A DNA stretch of 64,000 nt, from positions 1 through 64,000 of the forward strand of contig DAOSEK010000005.1 of assembly GCA_035363095.1 (NCBI GenBank), read 5' to 3'. Numbering within the stretch: position 1 is the stretch's first letter; every line of letters begins with the position of its first letter. The translations under genes were made by a program, and so were the position numbers. This document shows positions 43,263-52,034 of this stretch, one piece after another. This stretch comes from DAOSEK01 sp035363095 (GTDB taxonomy: Archaea > Nanobdellota > Nanobdellia > Woesearchaeales > UBA119). The notes below the pieces were generated by a model, which was not told the DNA's origin, did no database searches, and saw nothing but the letters and a program-made list of their open reading frames with translations.

Positions 43263-45686
43263 CTAAAAACTTTTTTTCTTTTCAGATAATTCCTTTTCCT
43301 TTTTTGCTATCAAAATCTTTGTTTTTAATGCGACATCAGGGTTTAATGATATTGAATCAATCCCTGCTTCCACTAAAAATTCTGCGAAGTCTTCATGATC
43401 AGATGGGGCTTGCCCACAAATTCCGATATATTTGCCTTTTTCCTTAGCGACTTCAATTACTCTTTTTACTAATTTTAGTACAGCAGGATTTCTTTCATCG
43501 TAAAGATTTGAAAGCATCGCTGAGTCTCTGTCAAGGCCTAATGCAAGTTGGGTTAAATCATTGCTTCCTATACTAAACCCATCAAAGATATCTAAGAATT
43601 CATCGGCTAATATTACGTTTGATGGGACCTCGCACATCGCATATATCTTTAGCCCTTCGTCTCCTTGAACAAGTCCGTTGTTTCTTAGCTCAGATATGAT
43701 TAATCTTCCTTCTTCTAATGTTCTACAAAAAGGAACCATGATCATCATATTTTTTAATCCCATTTCGTTTCTTACTTTCAAAAGTGCTTGGCATTCAAGG
43801 GTAAATGCATCTTTGTAGTTGTCATGGTAATATCTTGAAGCGCCTCTCCAGCCGATCATAGGGTTTTCTTCATTTGGCTCAAAGTATTTTCCACCAATCA
43901 GATTAGAATATTCATTTGATTTGAAGTCAGAAAGCCTAACTATTACAGGTTTGGGATAAAAAGCAGCTGCAATCATTCCAATACCATAGGATAAAACATC
44001 TTTGAAGTAATCCGCACGATTTTTGTATCCATGTGTTATTTCGTCTATTTTTGCTCGTGTGCTTTCATCTTCAACCTTGTCATAATGAAGGAGTGCTAGT
44101 GGATGCACTTGTATTAATGAGTTAACTATAAACTCTTCTCTTACTAGTCCTACTCCATCCATTGGAAGGTTATGAAAAGTAAATGCGAGGTCTGGATTTC
44201 CCAAGTTAATCATGATTTTAGTCTTGGTTTCAGGAACATTTGATATATCACTTTTTTCTATTTCGAATGGGAGTTTTCCATCGTATACATAGCCATCGTC
44301 TCCTGATGAGCAGTCTACTGTTACATTTGCCCCATTTGGGATTTTGCTTGTGCCATTTTCAGTTCCTACAACACAAGGAATTCCCAGTTCTCTTGAGACT
44401 ATTGCTGCGTGACATGTTCTGCCTCCTTTGTTTGTTACTACTGCGGATGCGAGTTTCATGATTGGGTTCCAATCAGGGTCTGTCATTTCAGTAACTAGAA
44501 TTTCTCCTTGTTTGAATTGATCTATTTGTGCAGGGGTTTTGATGATTTTTGCAAGTCCTTGACCAATTTTGTTGCCAACACTTTTACCTTTGCAAATAAC
44601 GCTACTTTTGCTTTTAAGAATATATTTTTCAATTACGTTTTTGTTTTTATTGGATTGGACAGTTTCAGGTCTTGCTTGTACAATGTAAAGTTGATTTGTT
44701 ATACCATCTTTTGCCCATTCTATGTCCATAGGGGATTTTTTTCCCTTTTTTGCGCTGTAATGTTCTTCTACTATTACGCCCCATTTGGCTAAAGTAAGCA
44801 CTTCTGAATCGCTTAAGGCAAATTTTGTGCGCTCTTCAATTGGAACTGAAACATCTTTGGTTGTAGATTTGCCATCAATTGAATAAACCATTCTTAGGTC
44901 TTTTGAACCTAGTTTTTTTGAGATTATTGCTGGATATCCTTGCTTTAGTGTTGGCTCAAATACATAGTACTCATCGGGATTTACTTTTCCCTGAACTATG
45001 TTTTCCCCAAGACCATAAATTGCTGTAATAAAAACTACATCATCAAAACCTGTTTCGGTATCTATTGTAAATAATACTCCAGATGTTCCTACATCTGAGC
45101 GAACCATTTTTTGTACTCCTACTGATAATGCGATTGATGTTTGATCAAAGCCCATGTTTGACCTATAAGAAATTGCTCGGTTTGTAAAAAGTGATGCTAT
45201 GCAGTTTCTTACTGCATCTATTATTGCTTCATCTCCTTTTATGTTTAGATAGGTTTCTTGCTGACCTGCAAATGAGGCGTCGGGAAGATCTTCAGCTGTC
45301 GCACTTGATCTAACTGCTACATCTGTGTTTTCTCCGTATTGTAGACAAAGATGATAATATGCATTTTTTACTTCGTTTGCGATGTGCTCTGGAAGAGGAG
45401 TTGTTCTTATGATGCTTCGTATCTGGTGCCCTTTTTTTGATAGGTCTTCCATGTTTGTTACATCAATACTTTGAACTATCTGATTTATTCTATCTTTAAT
45501 CCCTGTTTGCTCAATAAAATCAAAATAAGCCTTGGCAGTCAATGCAAAACCGTTTGGTATGTTAACGCCTTTTTTTGTAAGATTAGTATACATCTCACCT
45601 AAAGAGGCATTTTTGCCACCGACATATTTTATATCCTCAATTGAGATTTGATCAAACCATAAGATAAGTTGCTCTTCTTTATTCAT
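43263..45686 (-). CDS. ppsA: Phosphoenolpyruvate synthase
   Basis: About 807 residues. N-terminal ATP-grasp domain (VGGKNASLGEMYTNL, AVRSSATAEDLPDASFAGQ), the swivelling phosphohistidine domain GGRTCHAAIVSRELGIPCVV with the catalytic His, and the C-terminal PEP-binding TIM barrel (IGSNDLTQLALGLDRD, CGQAPSD). Converts pyruvate plus ATP to PEP, AMP and Pi. The ATG at 45686 follows an aggtgattttt ribosome-binding sequence; the GTG inside that sequence is not the start. Confidence 0.96.
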   Translation of the reverse strand: MNKEEQLILWFDQISIEDIKYVGGKNASLGEMYTNLTKKGVNIPNGFALTAKAYFDFIEQTGIKDRINQIVQSIDVTNMEDLSKKGHQIRSIIRTTPLPEHIANEVKNAYYHLCLQYGENTDVAVRSSATAEDLPDASFAGQQETYLNIKGDEAIIDAVRNCIASLFTNRAISYRSNMGFDQTSIALSVGVQKMVRSDVGTSGVLFTIDTETGFDDVVFITAIYGLGENIVQGKVNPDEYYVFEPTLKQGYPAIISKKLGSKDLRMVYSIDGKSTTKDVSVPIEERTKFALSDSEVLTLAKWGVIVEEHYSAKKGKKSPMDIEWAKDGITNQLYIVQARPETVQSNKNKNVIEKYILKSKSSVICKGKSVGNKIGQGLAKIIKTPAQIDQFKQGEILVTEMTDPDWNPIMKLASAVVTNKGGRTCHAAIVSRELGIPCVVGTENGTSKIPNGANVTVDCSSGDDGYVYDGKLPFEIEKSDISNVPETKTKIMINLGNPDLAFTFHNLPMDGVGLVREEFIVNSLIQVHPLALLHYDKVEDESTRAKIDEITHGYKNRADYFKDVLSYGIGMIAAAFYPKPVIVRLSDFKSNEYSNLIGGKYFEPNEENPMIGWRGASRYYHDNYKDAFTLECQALLKVRNEMGLKNMMIMVPFCRTLEEGRLIISELRNNGLVQGDEGLKIYAMCEVPSNVILADEFLDIFDGFSIGSNDLTQLALGLDRDSAMLSNLYDERNPAVLKLVKRVIEVAKEKGKYIGICGQAPSDHEDFAEFLVEAGIDSISLNPDVALKTKILIAKKEKELSEKKKSF

Positions 45687-45858
45687 AAAAATCACCTAAT
45701 CCTCCCACTGAAAAAAACAAACTATCGCTATATAATGTTTTTTATTCATTTTAAAATGAGGAAAAAGATGATGGGGAAAATAAATGAGAATGAGAAAAAA
45801 ATAAAATTAAATGAAGAAAAAGAAGAATAATAGAATTATTTGAAATACTAGATTTTTA

Positions 45859-46674
45859 TTATTTTGGAGTTTTGAGTTTTTCTAATACTTTGGATATGAA
45901 GCCATGCATGATATATATTTCGCGTTTTGTGAAAAAAGATTTTCCTACTATTCTTTTGAAAGCGTTGATTTGGGTGGTTTTTTTTGAGAGCGTTTCAAAT
46001 TCAAGTGCGTTTATAAGATCAGCATATCTTTTTATGAGATTGGTTTTTTCTTCTCCTGATGCAAAGGATATGTGTGAAATGCTTGTTTTGCCATTAGTTA
46101 TGTCATCAATTTTATCTGTTTTGTTACTAGAAGTTTTTTTGTTGTTTGATTTTTTTTTTATTAGATTTGTTTTTTCTTTAAAAAGCTCATATAATAGTAT
46201 TGAAAGTGCGTGACTGATATTTAAGGTGGGGTAATTGCTTGATGCGGGAATGGAGGTTACAAAATCACATGCTTTAAGTTCAAGATTTGAGAGACCACTT
46301 CCTTCTCTACCGAGTACTATTCCCACTTTAAGTTCATTAAATAAGTGCTTAGAAAGTATTTTTAACGCTAAGGTCTCTGATGAAACAGGACTTCTTGTGA
46401 GATTAAAATCAGTGCCTACCATTGCAGTTGTTGCTACTAGATAATCGAATTCTTTTTTTAGAGAGGGAAATATATTATTGGTTTCAGTTTTAATTAATTG
46501 GGCTTTTTCGATAATAGAATATGCATGTTTTGCCCTAGCGATGAGTTGGCCATTATCCAAACGAAAAGAAGGATTTACAACGCAAAGGTTTTCAAAACCA
46601 AAGTTACCCATTACTCTTGCAATGGCTCCAAGGTTTCCTGCCACTTCAGGTTCTATACAGATAATTGTTATCAT
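45859..46674 (-). CDS. TrmJ-like SPOUT RNA methyltransferase
   Basis: About 271 residues. The SPOUT knot has PEVAGNLGAIARVMGNFGFE, GIVLGREGSGLSNLELKACD and the closing NISHALSILLYELF. Homologues 2'-O-methylate tRNA position 32. A low-complexity insertion (KKKSNNKKTSSNKTDKI...) separates the SPOUT domain from a C-terminal helical domain. I chose the ATG at 46674, whose ATG overlaps the S2P stop codon; this indicates coupling. The longer frame to 46725 lies inside the S2P gene. Confidence 0.87.
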   Translation of the reverse strand: MITIICIEPEVAGNLGAIARVMGNFGFENLCVVNPSFRLDNGQLIARAKHAYSIIEKAQLIKTETNNIFPSLKKEFDYLVATTAMVGTDFNLTRSPVSSETLALKILSKHLFNELKVGIVLGREGSGLSNLELKACDFVTSIPASSNYPTLNISHALSILLYELFKEKTNLIKKKSNNKKTSSNKTDKIDDITNGKTSISHISFASGEEKTNLIKRYADLINALEFETLSKKTTQINAFKRIVGKSFFTKREIYIMHGFISKVLEKLKTPK

Positions 46675-47981
46675 TTTATAAAAGAGGAAATGAGCAACAA
46701 TAAAAACATAATGAAAAGTACCCATGTAATAATTTTATTTATTTTTTTGCCCTTTTTTTCTCCAAAAAATTTGGTGAAAGTGGTGAGTAATATCCTTCCT
46801 CCATCAAGAGGTCCCATTGGTAACAAGTTGAATAAACCTACACCTATGTTTAATAGTGCAAGCCAAAAGAACAGACCCATTAGGAATTTTACCAAAACAT
46901 CTTTAAATATACTTCCAAAGCTAAATTCCTCTCCTTGATATCTTAGTGTTACTCCTAAAAAGCCAGGCCCTTCCAAAGCAGGTTTTTCTTTTGAGTTTAA
47001 TTTATTTGGATGAGCTGACAGTACTAAATTATATATGCTTCCCTCCTCACTTTCAAGTGTTATTACATCTCCTGGTTTTGAATTGGATATGATTTTCTCA
47101 AAATTGTTTTTTCCAGATTCAAAAATAGCAACTCCATTTATTTTTACATAGCTTGTGTTTATTGGTATCGAGTTCAAATATGCAGGCGAGTAATCTTTTT
47201 CAAAATAATCAACAAATTCTACTGAATTATAAGAGTACATCACATTCGCCATTGGCTGATAAGCTGCATTTATAGGCGCAAGAACACTTGAAGAGATTAA
47301 TGAAAATATTAAAAAGAATACCCCGAAGAGTATTATGTTTGCAAAGGGACCTGCAGAGTACATCTCAATTTGTTGCCAAGGACTTTTCTTTTGTAGACTT
47401 TTTTCGTCAGGCTCAACAAATGCTGCGGGAAGTATGGGTGCTATCACCCCAAGTATTGCAAAACCAGTTGAATGCAGTTTTATGTTGTTTTTCCTTGCTA
47501 TAATGCCATGAGCACCTTCGTGGAATACCGCCAGTATTATTATTGAGAGTATCCAATAAATAGGTGGAACAAATACAGCTCCTTTTACAGGGAAAGGTAA
47601 AACTAACGCCATAGGAGAAACATAACTAGGCATAAGATTAAGTGTGGAGAGTAAAAAATCGATAAATCCTTTTATGAAAAAAACAGTTATAAAGCCCATT
47701 CCAATAAATCCTGCAATAACTCCAGAAACCGCAAATACCTTGACAGTTTTTTTGTATTTTTTTGCGATGTTATCAATTAATTTGAGCCCTCTTTTTGTTC
47801 TATACATCACAAAATAAATGACGTACCAAAGAAATTTTTCTACAGAAACATTTTTTTTGTTTTTAGAGATAAAAATTATCAAAAAGATCATTATTGCAAA
47901 TAAGAATGCATAATTAATTACCATCTCTAAATTGCTTGATAGGTAATTTAAAATCAATCCAAAAATATTGTCTAAAATCAT
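46671..47981 (-). CDS. Site-2 protease (M50) family membrane metalloprotease
   Basis: 436 residues with several membrane segments. The zinc motif HEGAH is at 154-158 (AVFHEGAHGIIARKN) and the partner motif is GPLDGGRIL near residue 395. A PDZ-like insert lies between about 240 and 350. These proteases cleave substrates inside the membrane, in regulated intramembrane proteolysis. It is coupled to the TrmJ-like gene by an ATGA overlap. Substrate unknown. Confidence 0.9.
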   Translation of the reverse strand: MILDNIFGLILNYLSSNLEMVINYAFLFAIMIFLIIFISKNKKNVSVEKFLWYVIYFVMYRTKRGLKLIDNIAKKYKKTVKVFAVSGVIAGFIGMGFITVFFIKGFIDFLLSTLNLMPSYVSPMALVLPFPVKGAVFVPPIYWILSIIILAVFHEGAHGIIARKNNIKLHSTGFAILGVIAPILPAAFVEPDEKSLQKKSPWQQIEMYSAGPFANIILFGVFFLIFSLISSSVLAPINAAYQPMANVMYSYNSVEFVDYFEKDYSPAYLNSIPINTSYVKINGVAIFESGKNNFEKIISNSKPGDVITLESEEGSIYNLVLSAHPNKLNSKEKPALEGPGFLGVTLRYQGEEFSFGSIFKDVLVKFLMGLFFWLALLNIGVGLFNLLPMGPLDGGRILLTTFTKFFGEKKGKKINKIITWVLFIMFLLLLISSFIK

Positions 47982-48403
47982 TCATAACACCTTAAATCAT
48001 TTTTATGCTAATTATCTTTTATATAAAATATTCTTCAAACAAAATAATTAAAATTTATCTTCTTGATTGTTGGTCCTGTCCCAAGCATAATGGTTGGAGT
48101 ATTTACGGACTTGGGGGTAGGGGATATTTTGAAATTGAAAATCTCGCACTAAAGTGCGGGGTATTAAAACCCAAACAAACCTCACATTGTGAGATTTTCA
48201 ATAAACTAAATAAAAACAAACTAAAAATGAACAAATTAACCATTCAGCTAATTTTTGTAGCTATAAAATGTAAATATTAGTTATATTTAGTTTTAAATTA
48301 TGTGACAAAGTATGTAACTATATAACAAAGTATGTTATAAAGACTAAAGCCTACTCTTTTAAGTTATATATTTAAAAGTTTGCTTTTGTGTGCACCAATC
48401 TGA
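47982..48403. other. Intergenic region with second cloverleaf-like element
   Basis: No credible gene. The plus-strand 91-codon frame at 48005-48280 runs through a structured region and is not protein-like. Bases 48068-48201 hold inverted repeats (see the separate entry), including gtcccaag / cttggggg around 48078-48117. Confidence 0.4.
48135..48201 (+). repeat. Second cloverleaf-like structured element
   Basis: Outer arms ttgaaaatctc and gagattttcaa are perfect complements. Between them lie three small stems: gcactaaagtgc, gggtattaaaaccc, and ctcacattgtgag. It recalls element M in architecture (outer arms with several inner stems) but shares no sequence with it. Only one copy is seen here. 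No protein is encoded. Confidence 0.45.
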
Positions 48404-48534
48404 AATCAACAACCTCACCGTAAAGGGCGAGGTATGTTGGCAATATAAAAGCATGCGCTACATTCAGCGAGGTTGTTGATTAAAAAAAGAGTACGGAGTC
48501 CTCTTGTTGAAACACGAGGTATCCTTTTCTATCA
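48404..48534 (+). mobile_element. Element M, copy D
   Basis: Outer arms aatcaacaacctc / gaggttgttgatt (13 bp) at 48404-48481, inner cgctacattcagcg and gtatg...gcatgc stems, and a terminal hairpin at 48498-48519 with one mismatch (cctcttgttgaaacacgagg). It ends tttctatcaatga. Unlike copies B and C it is not flanked by repeat R, showing the element moves or spreads on its own. Confidence 0.6.
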
Positions 48535-48873
48535 ATGACAAAAGTTAGTATTATGATATCAGATTAAGTAAATAGGTTCACTAAACGAATTTATTTTTAG
48601 CGCCATGATTGAATATATGTATTGGTTCAATTTTTGAAAAGAATCTCATGTGTGATAATGTATTTTGAATCCTTTGAGGATAATTGTATTCATTGTTTAA
48701 AAAAAGAATTTTTAAAGAAAGAATCTGAATTAATATGTTTGCTTCATAATTACTTCATAAAAATAATTTATAAAAATGATTAATAATAATGAGTTGTAAA
48801 GATGATTAATAAGAAGAACTTTTAAAGACCATTTGTAAAAAAGTTACAAAGATATATTTCTAAAAATTCGTCT
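48535..48873. other. Intergenic region, nothing recognised
   Basis: About 340 bases of AT-rich sequence between element M copy D and eL40. It begins with acaaaagttagtatta and includes ttcactaaacgaattt, which echoes repeat R (ttcactaaacg at 15187) but is too short to call a copy. No gene is seen. Confidence 0.35.
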
Positions 48874-49035
48874 TTATTTCTTTCTTACAGGTCTTAGCTT
48901 GCTTGCACCGCATTTTCTACATTTTACTCTTCCGGATAAAACCTTTAATACAGGCGCTTTTATCTTGGATTTGCATACTTTACAAACAAACACATTTTTA
49001 AAAATCCTTGCTTCAGCTTCTGGAAATTTTGACAT
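48874..49035 (-). CDS. rpl40e: Ribosomal protein eL40
   Basis: A 53-residue zinc-ribbon protein. The translated minus strand reads MSKFPEAEARIFKNVFVC, then CKSKI, KVLSGRVKCRKCG and ends RPVRKK. The two CxxC pairs (CKVC and CRKC) with the PEAEARIFKNVF start match archaeal L40e, a large-subunit protein. The ATG at 49035 follows a ggtgataac ribosome-binding site and the stop is TAA at 48874-48876. Distant from the ribosomal operon and apparently monocistronic. Confidence 0.93.
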   Translation of the reverse strand: MSKFPEAEARIFKNVFVCKVCKSKIKAPVLKVLSGRVKCRKCGASKLRPVRKK

Positions 49036-49421
49036 TGTTATCACCAAATATTATTATATTCTATATTGTTATATTTTATATCGTTATACTTCATATTGAT
49101 ATCTTTTATACCAAATATTGTTTTTTTAATTTCTTAATCTTCGCTTCTTAATCTTGGCAATGGTACTGAGTATGGCAATCGCTAATATGTTTCAATTATT
49201 TTTTAATTTTATGTTAATTTTGATTTTTGAAAATTGTATAATATATTTAATATTTTTTAATGTTTCTTGCTTATTTTTTTAAGCTTATTTTTTTAATTTT
49301 GCTAATATTTAATTTTTTTAAACTTGGTATATGCTATAATTTTTAATCCGGAAGATATTGCTAAACCGGAAAATATTGCTTAAAAAATTGAACTTTAAAA
49401 AGTGAAAAATACTCAAAAAAA
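49036..49421. other. Intergenic region, nothing recognised
   Basis: About 386 bases of T/A-rich sequence. A short direct repeat (atattatattctatattgtt / atattttatatcgtta) lies close to eL40 and may hold its promoter. No gene or RNA seen. Confidence 0.35.
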
Positions 49422-49826
49422 TTATGATTCTTCTCCTTTGATTTGTTTCATTACTTTTTTGCCCATTACGTCCCAATAAAGTACAATCGTTCCTTCTTTA
49501 CAGGAATCTTTTAATTCATCAGGAATCTCCATATCCATTATCTCAAATGTCTCAGAATCCATCACATTAGCAGTATTTTGGCTTACTGAAAGGATTTGAG
49601 CGTTTCTTTTTTCAATGATAGGTACATCAATATTGTCGTGAGCAGGCATTACACAAACTCTTTTTTTGTCATCTAATAATCCTACTGCAGTCATTCTTAC
49701 TTTTGCGTGACCATGTTTTCCTGGTTTTGATACCTGCAAGTCTACTATTTTGCAAGCTTCGCCGTCCATTAAAACATAACTTCCTTTTTTTATTGTTCCT
49801 ACGCCTACGGGTTTTACTTCAGCCAT
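49422..49826 (-). CDS. Translation factor aIF5A
   Basis: About 134 residues. The hypusine loop SKPGKHGHAK has the modified lysine at K37, as in other archaea. The C-terminal OB domain begins VPIIEKRNAQILSVSQN. It helps the ribosome through hard peptide bonds. The ATG at 49826 is used; the preceding ttgatattt is the ribosome-binding region. Hypusine would require DHS, not in this window. Confidence 0.96.
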   Translation of the reverse strand: MAEVKPVGVGTIKKGSYVLMDGEACKIVDLQVSKPGKHGHAKVRMTAVGLLDDKKRVCVMPAHDNIDVPIIEKRNAQILSVSQNTANVMDSETFEIMDMEIPDELKDSCKEGTIVLYWDVMGKKVMKQIKGEES

Positions 49827-50194
49827 AAATATCAACCTTAAAATCTTTTAAATATGCATCATTTAATAATCTTTTCAATGTTGTTTAATAAAATGGGATA
49901 ATATGGGATTTTGATAAAGTTAGTTTAAATCCATTTAATATGGATGTTATAAAAGAGCCTTTTTTAAAAAACCATTTTTTAATCAGCCCTGTCTTACTTT
50001 GGGAGAGACAATTTCTTTAAAAAGCTTTCCAATAGTTGAAGCGATCTATTATTCCAAAAGTTTTAGTGTGTGATGGAGTAGGATTTAACGGATTTCACGA
50101 GATCAAAGAAATGATAAGGGCTTTAATCTCACTTGGGCCTTTAGAGCCTTTAAAGTGTCAAATTATTATAAGTGATTTAATAAGTATATATGTA
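49827..50194. other. Intergenic region, nothing firmly recognised
   Basis: About 370 bases. A TTG-started plus-strand frame of 62 codons at 50036-50224 has a somewhat protein-like start (KRSIIPKVLVCDGVGFNGF) but ends inside the next minus-strand gene and has no ribosome-binding site. I could not support it as a gene. Confidence 0.3.
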
Positions 50195-51439
50195 TCAATA
50201 TTCATCTTTATCTTTTGCAATTGATTTGACTACCAAAAATGCAATGACTAAAACTCCGATTATGAATATGATAAACCATACACTTGGCTTTGGTATTTTT
50301 TGAATGTCAGTAAATCCTTCTAGGAAGCTATCATAAGAAAATTCATATTGAGATTTGAAATTATCATAGTTAAGCTCCAATAGAATTCTGCCGTTAGTGA
50401 TGTTTAGTTCTTTTGGGTCAATTCCTGAGAATCCTTCAAGGTTGATTGTTGAAGATTCAGTTAGTGTTTTTGGGACTGTATTAAAAATAGCGATTTCATT
50501 GTTATTTTCATCAAAGAGTTTTACTTTTGCATAAACAATTGAGTACTTATTGCGTCCTTTGTTTTTTACAGTGACATTATACATTCCATCTTTTATTTTT
50601 GCAGACATTACTTCTACTGCTTGCCCAAAAATCTTCACATTTTCTTCAAATATCTTTTTTTCACCATCAAAATTGCATTCAATATATAATGGATATTCTC
50701 CAGAGATAAATTCACCAAATAATTCAAAGGATAACTGCCCAGAATCTGTGTTTAGAATATTTGACTTTTTTAGTTCAGAAGAAATTTTGTTGTTTTTGTC
50801 ATCGATTATCGTTGCACTACAAGATAATTTTTCTATTGTTTCTTCACCTTTGTTGTCATATAAAATATTTGGAGCAACTCTTTGATTTATATTTGTTGAA
50901 ACTGAACTTAAAATCAATTCAAGATATTTTCCAGGATATGCTACATTGACATTGATTCTTGCAGTAACTGCGGGAATAGCTACAATTTGCTCGGTTTGCG
51001 AATCCTGTTCATTTAGTGGTTTTGCTAAGAAACTTATAAATAATGAGTTTGGCCCATATGATAAGGTTGCTTTTTCAAGGTATATTTCACATTCAATTTC
51101 TGTATCAGACATCTCAGTTGATTCAAAAGAGTATTTTGATAATTTGGCATAATCTGCAAGTTCTCCAGAAGTGCTGAGTGACACACTGTAATTTATAAAA
51201 TCATTATTTCTGAAATAAATTGTAGTTTTAATTTGCGAGTCGGTGTCGTTATAATCCTTTAGATTATACTCTTTTAGTGCGGGCAGGACACCTATTGAAA
51301 AGACGGTTGTAGAAAGAGAGAAAAAGATTGCTAGAAATATAACTAAAAAGGCTGATGATTTTAAGATCATACATTTTGAATTATGATTTTTTACGTTATA
51401 TTTTTTTATTTTTTTTAATGCAGGGTTTGACTTTTTCAT
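50195..51439 (-). CDS. Exported, membrane-anchored surface protein
   Basis: 414 residues. After a basic N-terminus, a signal-like segment (SSAFLVIFLAIFFSLSTTVF) leads into a beta-rich extracellular region (TIYFRNNDFINYSVSL, later YPLYIECNFDGEK) and ends in a single C-terminal membrane segment (VWFIIFIIGVLVIAFLVV) with a short charged tail. The pattern suggests Ig-like or COG1470-type domains displayed outside the cell. No catalytic motif is visible. Neighbouring glycosyltransferases suggest it could be glycosylated (inference). Confidence 0.65.
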   Translation of the reverse strand: MKKSNPALKKIKKYNVKNHNSKCMILKSSAFLVIFLAIFFSLSTTVFSIGVLPALKEYNLKDYNDTDSQIKTTIYFRNNDFINYSVSLSTSGELADYAKLSKYSFESTEMSDTEIECEIYLEKATLSYGPNSLFISFLAKPLNEQDSQTEQIVAIPAVTARINVNVAYPGKYLELILSSVSTNINQRVAPNILYDNKGEETIEKLSCSATIIDDKNNKISSELKKSNILNTDSGQLSFELFGEFISGEYPLYIECNFDGEKKIFEENVKIFGQAVEVMSAKIKDGMYNVTVKNKGRNKYSIVYAKVKLFDENNNEIAIFNTVPKTLTESSTINLEGFSGIDPKELNITNGRILLELNYDNFKSQYEFSYDSFLEGFTDIQKIPKPSVWFIIFIIGVLVIAFLVVKSIAKDKDEY

Positions 51440-51554
51440 TGTGATTTTTCACGGAATTTTTGCATAATGTATATTTAAAAGATATGATATATTAAAATAG
51501 TGTGTTTATGTTAAGCACTTTTTATTGTTGCACAAGTTTAATTGTTAGTAAGTG
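51440..51554. other. Intergenic region leading to repeats
   Basis: About 115 bases upstream (on the minus strand) of the exported protein. It includes a degenerate first unit of the 66-bp tandem repeat that follows. No gene. Confidence 0.35.
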
Positions 51555-51775
51555 CTATTGTTAAGCAAGTTTTATTGTTGTAATATTTTAATTGTTAGTG
51601 AGTTTAATTGTTGGTAAGTACTATTGTTAAGCAAGTTTTATTGTTGTAATATTTTAATTGTTAGTGAGTTTAATTGTTGGTAAGTGCTATTGTTAAGCAA
51701 GTTTTATTGTTGTAATATTTTAATTGTTAATGAGTTTAATTGTTATTAAGTGCTATTGTTAAGCAAGTTTTATTG
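51489..51775. repeat. 66-bp tandem repeat, four to five copies
   Basis: The phrase ctattgttaagcaagtttta occurs at 51555, 51621, 51687 and 51753, an exact 66-base period; the first unit at 51489 is degenerate. Between these, taatattttaattgttag recurs. No open frame is conserved across units. It is T-rich on the given strand and sits between divergent genes. Confidence 0.85.
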
Positions 51776-52034
51776 AATTATATTGTTGTTTTTGCGAAAG
51801 TATGCTTAGTTTTTTCAAAATCGATTTTTTGTGTTTTTTGCATTCTTCTTTTTGAACTCTTAATGAACTCTTTAATTTTAAAACTCTTCAATTTTAATGG
51901 AGATAATCTAATTGAGATAATCCACATTAACAGGTATTATCTTAAAATTGAAAGGCAGTTATTTACTAAAATCGTAAGAATGATTAATAAACTTTTCCAA
52001 AAGATATAAATTTAGAATTGATTACTTTGTTGAA

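Noticed and set aside
48005..48280. Open frame of 91 codons on the plus strand
   Set aside because: It runs through inverted repeats and stem structures (48068-48201) and has no protein-like composition.
50036..50224. TTG-started 62-codon frame
   Set aside because: The first half looks somewhat protein-like, but it has no ribosome-binding site and ends inside a well-supported minus-strand gene.
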